The notes beneath the pieces are model-generated. The model made no database searches, had not been told where the DNA came from, and was given only the letters and a program-made list of their open reading frames with translations. From contig JASANE010004934.1 of the NCBI GenBank assembly GCA_030248225.1, positions 42,055 to 106,054 of the forward strand: a stretch of DNA of 64,000 nt. The letters run 5' to 3'. A program made the translations under genes and the position numbers. The DNA is from Trileptium ribeirensis (lineage: Eukaryota; Nematoda; Enoplea; Enoplida; Thoracostomopsidae). Each line of letters opens with the position of its first letter. Position 1 is the first letter of the stretch. Below, one piece after another: positions 22,371 through 34,600 of the stretch.

Positions 22371-24337
22371 TTAAGCAATAAGCTGATGCTTAATTGCTTT
22401 ATTAACCAGCAGCTGAGCTTCAACCGAGCTGGGTGTGAGGCGAGCTCTATCCTTCCTCGTAATTTTACCGGCCGTTGAGAAACTACGCTCTGATTCGGCG
22501 CTCGATCCTTGAATGACAAATATACGCTGAGCCGCGGCAGACAATCGAGGAAACCGAAATTTGTTTTGTCCCCACCATTCCAAAGGATCAAAAATATTAG
22601 ATTTACTACTGTTTATAAACGGACCAATTAAGCTGTTGTAGCGCGCAAGTTCTTCATTCACCATTTCCGACAAATCCGTTGTCATTGTGTTCTTTGGGTA
22701 CACTACCGTTGGTAAGGCTTGAACTCGAAAAGCTGCGAATGCATCAAGGCGAATAGCTTTCGAACAGTGAGGGTCGTCTGTAACGCTTTCCGCTGCACTA
22801 AAAGATTGAGGTTCAGTCTCGATGTCGTCGCCCTGTGCAGCAAAATAGCAAAATTCTTTCACGCAGCCAACTGCTTGCTCGTAGAACAGCTTTCTATCCT
22901 GTGATTTTTCGCAGAACAGAAAGTTGCGCAAAGTTGGGTCAAGGAAAGTAGCAGCGAAATGTATTTGGGTCAGGCTTGTCCAGAATTTGGTGTCCAGTGC
23001 TGAAACCAATTCTTTCTTTAGTCTTCGGATAATAGCAGTGTCGTCTACTGAGCGCATACTCCAAGCATTTCTAAGCAGATAGTAGCCTGGAAGTGCATTA
23101 CCTAATGTTGGCGTAGAGCTGAATTCGATCAAGTTGAAAACAGATTCAGCTATGTTAAGCGTATTGTATATTGCGCTTAAAACTTCAACGTCTATAGCAC
23201 ATAGGAGGTTTTCTTTTTTTCGTTCCTTTAGGCAGCTCGCCAAACAGCCTTTCTCATCGTTTATATTAGAAAGAATGGAATCCATCATTTTTATTAAACC
23301 ACGCCACGGTCTTGTGGAGCCACCCTGTTTTAAAGTAACTGGCAAATTTTCTTGAATGCCAGTGCTCTTCTTGCAAAACTGTACTAATCTATGGCAGGCG
23401 TCATCCAGTTCTCGTACTTCCGGAACATTATCCTTCGTGTTGTTCCAAGCTTTCTCAATGGTGGTGTGCAGTCGATGGCAAGCACAATCAACTCGCAGCT
23501 TTTGGGCCGTGGCAGCAACGATGTTCGAGCCCTTATCAGTCGTGACAGCTATTTTTTCGCTGTCAATGCCCCACTTTTCAAGGCAAGTGTCTATAGCATG
23601 TTCAATATTGTCTGCTGTTTTCTGCCCTCGAAAATGCTCGCACATAAGTGTTCCATGCCGTAATTTCCACTGTGTTTTGTCATCTCCTTGCTGTTCAATC
23701 CAAAATAATGTCAACTCCAGGTATGAAGTTTGAACCACATTGTCGCTCATAGATCTGTAACGAAAGCAATAGCACCTTCTTTAATCGGCTCCGTGATTCG
23801 TGCGGCTATGGTATTTTTCGCTTCTTTTACCAGATTGCTGACTTCTTTATGTACAGTCATACGGCCATACAACACAGCGTCCGCAGAAATGTTACCGCAT
23901 CTTGCTCCAACATCAATCATTGTTTTCGCAAACTCCCTAAATTGAGGATTGTCTACAATCCGGAAAGGTAAAAGACAGGAGCTAACAAATTTAGCTTCAG
24001 CCCGTTTCACTATCTTTTGCAAATCTTTCGGAACGTTTGGCACACTGCTGCTGAAGAAGGACTTGATACCGGCACCAGCAGGTTTTTCACCAATCTTGCA
24101 ATTTTTAATATGGCCTAGCATATTTTTAATCCCATAATAGATGGTTTTATGCTTTTCTTTCTTCTTGTAGTAGACACATATGTAGCATTCTTTACAGCAG
24201 GCAACGCCGAATACTTCGTTCCCATCACTGTGCTTAATTTTTTGGAACTTCAACCACGCAGCGCTTCCCTTGGATGGTCCAGGGAACAGGCTGTAAAATT
24301 TGTCTTTAACCTTTCTAGATACGTCATCGAGATTCAT
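22371..24337 (-). pseudogene. hAT-family transposase, one frameshift
   Basis: It would excise and reinsert the element by a DDE-type nuclease. From ATG at 24,337 the N-terminal 196 residues include a BED-type zinc finger (ACCKEC, then H and C in GHIKNCK, about residues 45-85). This part ends in the conserved TDL of the first catalytic-Asp block. The second frame (459 residues, 23,750 to 22,371) continues directly with SDNVVQTSYLELTLFWI, then VTTDKGSN (second catalytic Asp), the CACHRLH motif, and the C-terminal dimerisation region DPLEWW..SSAESERSFSTAGKIT with the catalytic Glu. The two frames overlap by ATGA at 23,747-23,750, consistent with loss of a single base. Total length (about 650 residues) is normal for hAT. 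No intron is evident. Confidence 0.93.
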
Positions 24338-24484
24338 TTTAAAATATTCTAAAATAGTAGAGTAAATACCTAAACTAGTATCTCGTCGTAGCCGAGGGGA
24401 AACGGAGCGAGTGCACTACGAACTGATGTCTAAAATCCCAGAGTGCAGAAAATGGAAAAGTACACTGTAATTCTGAGTAGGTAT

Positions 24485-24840
24485 ATACCAAATATATTTT
24501 TCAGTACCAAATATTTGGGAAAAATTCAAATTGGGAAAATATTTTGGGGGATTTGACTCAAGCACAAATTTGAGAAAATTTTTTCCAAAATTTAAGTTTG
24601 ATAAATTCAGAAACTTGGTACCAAACATATGGGACTGCAATCGTATAAATGTGGGAAGTGTTTCCCCCAATATTTGGGAAAATGTACCATTCGCGAAAAT
24701 TTTCCCAAATTTTGGGAAAACTATAGTCCAAAAATTATGGGAAATTAGTGGTACCAAATATTTGGGACCCCAATCTTTTGCATGCATCCAGAGAAATTAG
24801 GACCAAATTTTTGGTACTGTGGTCCTAAATACTTGGTATT
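24485..24840. repeat. Cluster of palindromic CCAAATATTTGG-like motifs
   Basis: ACCAAATATTTGGG and related TTGGGAAAAT.TTCCCAAA palindromes recur on both strands through this stretch, upstream of the transposase gene. It may be regulatory or a decayed internal insertion. Confidence 0.6.
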
Positions 24841-25814
24841 CGGATTTTAACAGTTATAGGTGTCACTGCCAATGTCACGAACAGGCAGAAAACTTTTGCT
24901 CAATTTGAGGCGTTTTGGTGACAAAATTTATTTATATTAGTTTTATTTTCAAATCAATTATATTTTTCAAAACGATTTACGCGTTTTATACAAAACGCTT
25001 CAGTCGTTCTGTTACTCCTTGTAATTTGGACAAGGTTCCTTAACAAGTATATTTGAATTTACAAGTTGTCCCTTATTTCCCCTAAATAGGCTTTTAAGGG
25101 TCACTACATGGTTTTTTAAGGGACATAGCGTGGTATTATGGGACATGCGTTTTTCTACACTTTCTACTTTTTTCGACACATATTAAAGAACGATTATATA
25201 CCGTAGTAATAACTTTCTCAGCATTACTTTACTCACAGCAGAGTGCACATTTATCGTTTTACAGTTGGTCAGGTTTGACAGTACCGGGAACACAATACTT
25301 ATATATATACTCGCTGCAAAATATCAAGAGCGCAGTAACAGGGGAGGGATGGGGCGGTATCAGATCCCGCAAATTTTGGCTAGACCAGTGAAGCTGGCAC
25401 GTGGCTTGTCGATTCTATGGGCATACATGCCGACGGGGGTGGTGCTGGGTTACCCTCCTGGAGTTGGGGCAACTCCCATGGAGAAAAGTGAACTCGTGGC
25501 GAAAATATGACACCGGCAATCAAAAAAGGAATTTACCACGGACTCCCCCACCAGAAAAATTTTGCCGGCAAGGGAGCAAATTTTGTTTGCTGGGAAAGCT
25601 CGGATGCTGCCTTGCAGCAGAGCGGTAGCTCGCACTCCATTTTTATAACGGCCATGCGGCATAACGGTGCATAACGGCCATGCGGCATAGAACGGACAAG
25701 TCAAGTACCGAATTTGGTTACCATTATATGTGACATGGGGTGGTGCGGTGACCCCCCAAACCCAAGGGTGGTGGCCCCAACAGACCGATAGTGACCTGAC
25801 CTTGTATACCACAG

Positions 25815-26180
25815 CAGATAGCTCATAATTAATAGCACTATCATTTTCAGCGGGTTACGTTACCTGTAAGAATCAAGCATTGGCTAAAAGACATAATTTA
25901 AAAATTTTGCATTTTTCAGATATCTGGGACCAAAGACATAAATAGCACCATTGTTTTAACCGTGTTAAATAGCCCATAAACACAAAAATTTAGCACAAAC
26001 TAACACAATTTACGAATTTTCTATGTTTAAGATATCTCGGACCCCCAAGAAATCCGAACCCTCCGGGACCCTAGATAGCATTGTAATCGGTACAAACAAA
26101 TAGCTGATTATCAATAGCACCATCGTTTTCACCGCGTTGAATAGCCTATAAACACAAAAATTTGGCACCAAGTAACATCA
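25815..26180 (+). repeat. Diverged tandem repeat, unit about 150-170 bp
   Basis: AATAGCACCATCGTTTTCACCG-like blocks start near 25,828, 25,944 and 26,115. The last two are followed by a GAATAGCC(T/C)ATAAACACAAAAA block. The units lie inside the hAT element between the transposase promoter side and the right end. Confidence 0.65.
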
Positions 26181-26460
26181 AACTGCTTTTCCTGCTGCCG
26201 TATCCTGCTTGCACAGACCTATGCCCAACAATAAGAAATCATATAGCATTAAACACAACTCTAAAAACATAAATCTAAAACTGGTAAAACATAATAATTC
26301 CCACACAGCTGTTTATTTTGCACTGAACTGCATTTTTTCTCAAACAAGGAAAATATTAAATCAAACAAAGGGAAGAAATAGAAAGCAAACAAATGCCATG
26401 TAAATGAACTAAAAGCAAAGTAACACACACACAAGTGGATAAATCCAAAAATATAAAGAC

Positions 26461-26562
26461 CGGGTCACCACCGGGTCAGGGGCCTGACCCGGTGACCCGG
26501 TGACCCGGTCGACATAGTGACCCGGTTTGACCCGGTGACCCGGTGACCCGGTGACCCGGTTG
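26461..26562. repeat. Subterminal GTGACCCG array, right end
   Basis: Eight or so GTGACCCG units lie just inside the right inverted repeat. They are in the same direction as at the left end rather than mirrored. Confidence 0.9.
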
Positions 26563-26578
26563 CAACTCTGGCCTCTAG

Positions 26579-26893
26579 CATCGAAATGACTAAATTAGTC
26601 CGGCCTCTGAGCGCTTCTTAACAGATTGTGTGGTTTGTTTCCTTTAGTTGGGTTGTAAGCCAATTGCATTCAGCGGAATATTACCTGCTGCGTGCATACT
26701 TCAGGTTCAAGAACAAAGAAGAGTACATGTTGGTGCGTTACAAAAGATTATTTTAGTCAACTAAGTATAGCCAAAGGTATACTGTAATGAATTCACTCGA
26801 GTCACTAGATTGCTTGCGGGTCGAGATCTGCCGCCTGGAAAGTTCGTGTACTGGTAGCGACTACTCCAACAAGCTATCAGTCTTCTAAAAGGA
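26579..26893. other. Spacer between hAT element and LINE
   Basis: No recognisable feature; probably flanking DNA or the 5' untranslated region of the following LINE. Confidence 0.4.
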
Positions 26894-27472
26894 ATGAACG
26901 ACATAGAGCAACCAACTGACGTCTCATCGTGGACACAGCAAGTCGAAACTGCGAATGATACACTTGCTGCTGTCGAAGATGGTTGCAGCACAGTCCGGCG
27001 GCGCCGCCGTTATAAGAAAAACAACTATAACACAAACGTCGACACGACTAGCGGTGGAAACAACATAGTGCACCCACGACAGCGAAACGTCTTACGTGAT
27101 AACCGATTATATTTCAAAACGTCAACCGACTCAGCAGCTGCATCGTCAAATGTATCAGCGCGTCCATCTCCACGGACTCATCTGCTTGTATGTCTCCTCA
27201 AAGCGGATACATCGGCTCAATTCATCACTGATATGATAGTTTCAAACTGGATAACTCCGTTGATTGTTTTTCCTGTTGCAATCAAGTCAGCCGACGCGGC
27301 ATTTCACGTTGTCATTGCAAAGCACTGCTGTTGTCTGCTACTGAATCATCCTTCTGATCTTCCGGCGTCTACCGACGGTTCACACTTAATGATTCTGCAC
27401 GGCCCGCCTCGGTCTTCACCACGTCGCCAACAACTATTAGTGGCTTCAGCTACTGCAGGAGAAACATCTTAG
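26894..27472 (+). pseudogene. LINE ORF1-like protein
   Basis: A 192-residue frame directly precedes an endonuclease frame on the same strand, the position of ORF1 in CR1/L2-type LINEs, whose product binds the element RNA. Visible features are a basic cluster (RRRRRYKK, about residues 36-43) and a later segment THLLVCLLKADTSAQFITDM. The latter resembles the strand-helix start of an RRM-like or gag-like fold. The C-terminus probably reads into a decayed frame. No zinc knuckle is visible. The call rests mainly on context. Confidence 0.45.
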
Positions 27473-27639
27473 ATTCCTTCTTCAGTCCGTACTGCTTCAT
27501 CCTCGACCGAATGTTTTACCAGAGAACCTCTTATCCTACGTTTGCCTAAGCCTACTGCTCGTTCAGATTCTACTTGCGCGAATCATAATGAAACTCAGTC
27601 GTCAGCTATTGTACAATTGGTTTGACTAACTTACGACGC

Positions 27640-29550
27640 TGTAAAGATTGGACTGCTTAAATGTTCGCTCAGTCAATTCTAAATCTGCTACTGTACGTCA
27701 CGTAGTTAGCGATAACCGATTGGAGATCCTCGCTTTTACAGAGACATGGTTGCGAACGCTCTCTTCTGTCGCCATACAGGAAGCAACATCTAGCGGCTAT
27801 ACTTCGTTTTCTAACCACGATACGGCGCCCGCAGAGGTGGCCTTGCGGTGACATTTCACAAAAATGTGGAATTCAGCTTCTGCAACATCAACACATTGCA
27901 TTACTCGAGCTTTGAACAATTGGTGGGTATGGCATCCATTGCAGAAAATATAATTACTATTGCGGAAATCTACAGATCTCCGCACACAGGTATAAAGCTT
28001 TTCCGCCACGAGTATGCAGATTTTCCTGCTCATTTAGTAATGAGCGCGAATGAGTTGATCATCCACGGCGATTTTAATGTGCCCACGACTAACAATCAAC
28101 TGTTAAATATCGTTAAATCATTTGACTTTTAGTTCAGTATGTCAATGAACCAACGCACATTTATGGTAATATACTCGGATGGGTACTGAACCGATCTAAC
28201 AGCAACCTTGTCATAGACTGATGTGTGACCGGATACTCTGCCTCGAATCAGCGTTTGATTAATTTCTCTGTGAGTGGTGCAACACGGACAACCAGGACTC
28301 AAAAACATTTTCAGTTCCGGCAATGGAAACAGCTGGATGTACACATGTTCGCAAATGATGCCATAACTAGCTTCACTACTGCGATGCAGCTGCATGACAA
28401 CGGTGCTACTGTAGATGTGATAACAGACGCTTTCTATGAATCTACGCAAACAGCCGCTGATCTCCATGCTCCTATAAGGAGTAAAGTAATTCACGACCGC
28501 CCGGAATGCCCTTGGTTTGACACGAAATGTCGCAGGGCAAAATTTAATGTCCGGCGACTTGAAAAATTGTGCCGTCGACTCCCGATAAACTGTTTTAGGC
28601 ACTTCGATCAGCGCAAATCTTTTAGAGAACTCTGCCAAAATAAACTTAATTGGTTTTGACGTAACAGACTAGACACTGTTGTACACTCAAAGAAATTGAA
28701 AGTAATTAGCTCGGTGTTTCAAAGTCATAAGAAACCACAACTACATCCGGACAAGACTGATGACATAGCTCGCTATTTTAGTGAAAAGATATCCAGCATA
28801 CGGTGCACCTTCTCCTGAATCGACGCTCACCTGTAAATTGTGAATAATATCAGAACTGGACAATTTCAGATATTACCTCTATCTGAAGAAAGAGTTTCAT
28901 CATCTAATTGCTGCGAAAAGCTCAAACCGCGGACCACTTGACACTGTGCCTTCAGCCGTTATAAAGCAATGTAGTGATCATTTTGTTCTATACTAACTTA
29001 TATTATCAATTCCTCGCTAAGTCAACATGCATTCCCAACGCGAGAGAAGTTAGCCGTAGTAACGCCGATACTTAAGTCTCCAACTGCAGGTCCAAATAAC
29101 TTTGCTAACCTCCGACCGATTTCAAATTTATCATATCTATCCAAGCTGATAGAAACTGTCGTATTTAATGAACTCTATGCTCATCTTGAGGCAAACCACC
29201 TGATTCCGCCCCAGCAGTCGGGTTATCGGAAAGGCTTCTCAACAGAGACAGCTCTTCTTCAAATATGCTCCGACATTCGAGACGAGACAATATGGCCAGA
29301 AAAAGGCGACATTGCTTGTATCATTGGACCTCTCCGCTGCTTTCGACTTGATTGATCATCAGCTTTTACTCAGTCGTTTATACAGTATAGGCGTATCAAA
29401 CATATTGATCGAATAATTTAAATCATACCTAAACGATCGGTCTTATTGCGTCAAAATTGGTGATAAAACGTAGTTCGCAGTCAGAACCACATGCTGTGTT
29501 CCCTTTATTGTTCAGCATCTATATCGCACCTGTTTCAAATTGACCTGACC
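27640..29550 (+). pseudogene. Decayed CR1/L2-like LINE ORF2
   Basis: The endonuclease domain is recognisable as NVRSVNSK and ILAFTETWL with the catalytic Glu (27,652-27,760), then YRSPHTG and IIHGDFNVP (to about 28,100) in another frame. The linker (28,225-28,659) carries the usual DLHAPIRSK..RPECPWFD segment. Reverse-transcriptase fragments follow: LRPISNLSYLSKLIE (about 29,115), IPPQQSGYRKGFSTETALL and SLDLSAAFDLIDHQLLL (about 29,320-29,370). Many stops and frame changes occur, and no catalytic YADD box is readable before similarity is lost near 29,550. It belongs to a different, older family than the LINE at 7,409. Confidence 0.85.
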
Positions 29551-31637
29551 AATTTCAAAATATATTCAAGCGAAAACCAAGCATTAAAGATGACAAGGTG
29601 ATCTGTAGGTGGTCAGAGATGAACGTGGGTTGCTGTCTTCTTTGTGTACGTGGGTGGTGAATGCCACTGGTAAAGAATACAAGACGAATAGTTCTAAGGC
29701 GATAATGATAAACTTCCAAAGCCCCCGATATAGGTTTACAAATTGCTGGCTTCGTGAGCTTGAAAAGTTTCCTGAGTCCGTGAGGCGAATGAGGCCCCAC
29801 GATACATACCGATCCCATTTGCTACATATACTTTAGAACGATACAATTTAAAAGCTGAAAGAATAACAAGTTTTAAATGTCTGGCTTTTGACAATTATTT
29901 GATGGAACCTATCGATTCAAAGAAATGTGCTACACGCCAAGCTTCTATAGTCAGAAACAAATCCGGCGAACAAACAGAGCGTAATATATGCCGACGCTTT
30001 TGTCAATTGGACATCAAAAGCATAGTGGTTACCGAGGCATGACAAACGGGGCAACATGTATTGGCGGTCAACTATATTGTATGCGGATGTGGATGTATAA
30101 ACGACATTTACCGCGGTGAAATAAGCACCAGAATTGACATGTCGTATGAAAAATCCAGTGAGCAAATACTTGTAGTGAGCGAAAGGCAAAAATTTTTTGG
30201 CAAATTTTTTTATAAGACAAGCAAGAAATCGTTTTTATATCTGATAAATAGAGAAGACAAAATATCAAGTATCTACTTGAAGGCCTGCGTTTAAACTTAC
30301 TAATGGGCGTTCAAGTTAAGTTGTGTGCAAAATGACTCTAAGTTGTGCAACCGTCTCATGGGGTGCACACGGTTTGCGCATGCAGCTTTGCTAGACACCC
30401 CGGATAACTATAAAAGTCTTACGTGACTGCGAAATTTAGCATGAACAGTCTACGCTGACTATAAATTTTGTCCGATAGAGTCTCCCCTGACTATAGCTAA
30501 AACACGCGCCAAAATTTGAATTTCTTACCTTGGCGTCTGTCAAGAATTGTACTTGTCCAAAATTTCAAACTTTCTAAGATGTAGTACTACCAAAATTTGA
30601 ATTTCCCGCCTCCACAACTGTTAAAATTTGAATTTCTACCGTTATAATAAAATCAAAGCGTTAACCGCATAAATCAGTCCGCCACGACACTATAATCTGT
30701 TTTATATAGCCAGCGTAGACTAGACAGATCATCCAAAGAGCTACATACGGCTGCAAGGAAAACGTATAGCTAGCTCGTTCTCTAGGAATGTCCATTGAGT
30801 CAACTTTGATAGCCGGACAAGACTAAGTCAAGGTGCACCCAACTTATCGTTAACGAGTCATAACAACATTGAAACTTTTTCCGGTTGTGAGCTGCTATAA
30901 CAATTTCTATTATGGATTACACAAAGCATCGAAGCTCAAATAGAAAACCCATCTATAGAGTGTTTCGTGTTTCTAATTCACTATTAGTTTGTCTCTAGAG
31001 ACTAAGTATCGACAGTTGTTTAGGCTGGTTTGGAGGAAACATGTCTAAGCACTTCTATTGAAGCATATCATGATCAAGCACTATATGGACGCCCACGGTG
31101 TATAAATTGCAGTGGTTTTCAAAATAGTGTTGTATTTATATGGAATCCAGTGCTAATAAATCTAACACGCTCTGGTTGTATGTAGATATGTGCTGGTATT
31201 TCAATTCCGGTGTCCATAGAGTTGAGCGTGTTGTTGCTAATTATCGTTCACCACTTCTTCAAAAAATATTTAGCTCATCTCAAGTAAAGATTTCAAACGG
31301 TAGTTTCCCATAATTTTATGGTGTAAAACTGCTAGTATGACGCGCGTATATACATGGATTTTGCTTTTATGTCATTTTTCACTGCGGCCACAACAAGTTG
31401 TTGCACGGAGGGGCACGCGCCCTTAGCTACGCCACTGCTGCCAGAATTTTGTGATTTATTGCTAAGAGCTGGAAACTAAAATATATCGACAAAAGATAGG
31501 GTCTCTACTAGATTTACAATTCCACTTTTGGTCGGTATAGACGTTTGATGTAGTGGGAAACTAAAGACGCTGACAAAGTGTCCAGCGTGGCACACGTTTG
31601 TCCCATAGTCACACGTGACTATAGCGAATAATCTTGT
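29551..31637. other. Intergenic, no recognised gene
   Basis: A short repeated phrase CAAAATTTGAATTTC occurs near 30,508, 30,592 and 30,625. Nothing supports a gene; open frames are short and without motifs. Confidence 0.4.
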
Positions 31638-31655
31638 AGTGTCACCGGTGACACT
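31638..31655. repeat. Perfect 18-bp palindrome
   Basis: AGTGTCACCGGTGACACT is self-complementary over its full length. A near palindrome TAGTCACACGTGACTA lies about 30 bases upstream, and GTGACTATAATAAAATTGTCC plus GTGTCACAAGAGAC follow. The surrounding ~170 bp is therefore dense in GTCAC/GTGAC half-sites. Confidence 0.8.
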
Positions 31656-34600
31656 TATTGGACAATGCTAAAGGTCACGGCAAACACTCTGATTCGTTCA
31701 GCATTGTCAAGCGTGACTATAATAAAATTGTCCCGCGGTGTCACAAGAGACAATGCTTTCCGCGTATGTGAATACGTTACTGCAATTGGCGCATTTTCTC
31801 GTACATGCGGTAAACTAATATAAAAATGTCTTATTTTTTACCCGAAAAGTTTTGCAAATCCATGTTATAGATTATGGAAGCAAATTTTATTTGTGTTTTT
31901 ATATGCATCCATATTTCGTACATGATTTTAAAGACCTTTAAAGAATCTTAACATACATGATTAAACACTTTTTACAGCATATATCTGTGCACAATATGAT
32001 CTGTTCTGATCCGAAATAATTCAAAATCACGTTCTCTGTTTTGCGGCATTTTTAATAATTCGTGCAGTCGATTAAATGTTTTTCTTACTAAGTTTCAGGT
32101 TTCTACTTCCGTACAATCCAAACATATATACGTCATAAGTAATATCTCACTGTACCATTCATTGAGTAGTTACGTATCGGATAGACGCATGATGTAAAAC
32201 GGATAGTTTGTGTGTTTGTTACATGCAGCGCCTCCGCTTCAGACGTGGATTTTCGTTGCATTTTTATGTGCGGAAGCTTTTAGAATGACACTTTTTGAAA
32301 TTTAATTCATTATTTTCGCAGCTGAGAGAAAACTTGTTTATAATTTTTAAAAATACCGAAGGATAACAGCAAAATTTATGGTGTTTATGCCCAAGAATAG
32401 TTAACGCTGGATGTAGTTTTGTATCCATTTTTTTCATGTTATGTTAACATTCAGTCGATAGCTGTGTTCATTCATGAAACTAAACATTTTCAGCTAAATT
32501 TATGGTTCTGGTCAAATCGTCAGAACAGTTTTTCCGCTAAATCACTATGTATGTCCAATAAAAATACATTGCACCAGTGACACAAACAGTTGAGTTCGAT
32601 GCGTCACTGTTATTTATTAACATTTGAGCAGAAACGTCAAATTTTTAAAACAAGCATTAGCGGTATTACCAAGACGAATACTAAGTTGGCATATGTAAAT
32701 GCCAGTGAGTACCCGCTACCTAAATTAGGCGGACAACTAGAAACTTTAACTCCTTAAGTATACGGTGCAAGTCGTCAGTTCTTGTAATATAAAACTGCAT
32801 ATAACCAAAACAGTGTTAATTGAAACCCTCTCAATGACTCAACTACAAATTTTCCCGGTTTCCAATTGTAATATCTATTCCTTTGTCTAATCGTTATATT
32901 TTCAAAGCTGTAATCTCAAATCTTTTTTAAATTGTGGCGGTTATTTTTTCGAATCGCAACTGTCAGACAAAGTTATTTATTGATGTAGTTGTTACATTAT
33001 AGAAAAAACATGAATATAAAAACAACGCATACATATAACGTTTTTATAGTTTTAACAGGGTAACGCCAAATGTGCACAATCACAATGCATGTGCAAAATG
33101 TGTAATTGTATTAATTTACGTATTTATTTTTGATTTTGTATCGTTCCGATAGAAACAACAGCTATAATACCTTTGTATGTGTAAAAACAACAACAATATT
33201 TTTATTAGAGTAATTTTTATGAAATTTTTATGAAATCATATTTACGGCATCCGAACAAATTAAAGTGTATGGGTGGAAGAAGCACCTGCTACTTATTTTT
33301 ATTAATGAAAAAACATTTCGGCTTTTGCGAGATTTCCGCTTAAAAAGTTTGTAGATAGCGCAAAACTCATTTGCAAAAACAAACTATTTTAAAAAATCAT
33401 GCCACTGCATGGTCTCCAAGTTGTGTTCAGTGTATGCATAAGATTAACAAATGTAATGTCAAACTTTCTAAGTATTTTGCGCAAAATCAAGTTACTAAAT
33501 CTTTTTCGGAGTATGAAAAAGATTTCAAGTGTCATAAAATTTCAGCTTCGTACACACAAAATTGTTCAACGCTTTCGTGCACCAGTGGGTGTTCAAGCGA
33601 TTCAATGTAAAAAAGAGGTAGGGAGAATTACCACCTCTGAAGCTCCAATCCTTCCCCTCGCCATCCCCGAGACCGCGGCTGCCCCCATCGCCCCGCGCCG
33701 TGAGCTTAACTCATTGGTCTTCGAGCTTCGGTTAATGTACGTTAATATATATCAAATCCACATTCTCAAGTACTTTTGTCGAACGATATAAAGTTAACCG
33801 CTAAAAGCGACATGTGTCGAATTTAAAAAATCAATAGATAAACTATGTATATATTCATGCAGTTTTCTAGCCAAATTGAATTAGATATGAAATGGTAAAA
33901 CATCGTGATTACTGAATGTGGATTTGCAAAGAATATCCCAGTTGAGCTCAAAAGGACTCGGTTTTAATGACAGATAAATCCATGCTGCTTGTACTCGTAG
34001 AAAGAGTTGTCTCGAATAGTTTCTATATTTTGTATTTGTTCATTTTCTGCTTTTTAATAATTTTTCACATTTTCCTCAATTGTGCGATTTTTTGCTTTTA
34101 TAATAGCTGCCGTTTGTGTTTATGTTCTGACAGTTTGGCCAATATACTGATCTTTATGGCGCAGTAAATTAGTACTCTACAAATAATATGCACACTCCTG
34201 GATAAAAACCTTGGGAAAAGTAACCATGAAGGGCGTAAATAAAATGCCGGCCGTGCCCTTATCGATATACTAAGTCTGACCCTTAGCCTAGGCTAAGATC
34301 TTTCCATGAGATATACACTGATATAACTTTCATAATCGTGCTTAACATTAACAGCAGTAGCACAAACATATAATGAGGCATCCAAGATCTCGTGTGTGCA
34401 CCGTGTCACACGATTGTCCCAAGTAAGCTACAACTGTAACCAATGTTAACTGCCTGTAACGGACAACACTTCGTGACAAATGTTTTAGTAGCCCGGCTTA
34501 CAGTCTAAGTGTTTCGCTACAGTCAGCCGGCTTTGTTGCTTTGGTGCCCCGTTCAGCTAAATCGAATTGTTCATCCATAGATACATTCATATATATAATA

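Larger units (their letters stand above)
21859..26578 (-). mobile_element. Complete hAT DNA transposon with 8-bp target duplication
   Basis: The element spans 21,867-26,570 (4,704 bp). It starts CAGAGTTGCAACCGGG and ends with the exact reverse complement CCCGGTTGCAACTCTG. GCCTCTAG at 21,859-21,866 and 26,571-26,578 is a perfect 8-bp target duplication. Both ends carry arrays of GTGACCCG units, likely subterminal transposase sites. The transposase gene runs on the minus strand at 22,371-24,337. The 2.2 kb upstream of it contains palindromic and tandem repeats. With a perfect duplication and one frameshift in the gene, insertion is recent relative to other elements here. Confidence 0.97.

Noticed and set aside
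24531..24800. Open frame on the plus strand within the hAT element
   Set aside because: It arises from palindromic AAATTTTCCCAAA-type repeats and has no protein-like conservation.
29765..29800. CTGAGTCCGTGAGGCGAA resembling a hammerhead ribozyme core
   Set aside because: The CTGATGA core is incomplete and the flanking stems I and III could not be formed.
33399..33791. GC-rich segment inside a 130-residue frame as a possible host exon
   Set aside because: No recognisable domain, no clear splice sites and an AT-rich chance-like remainder; only the composition is unusual.
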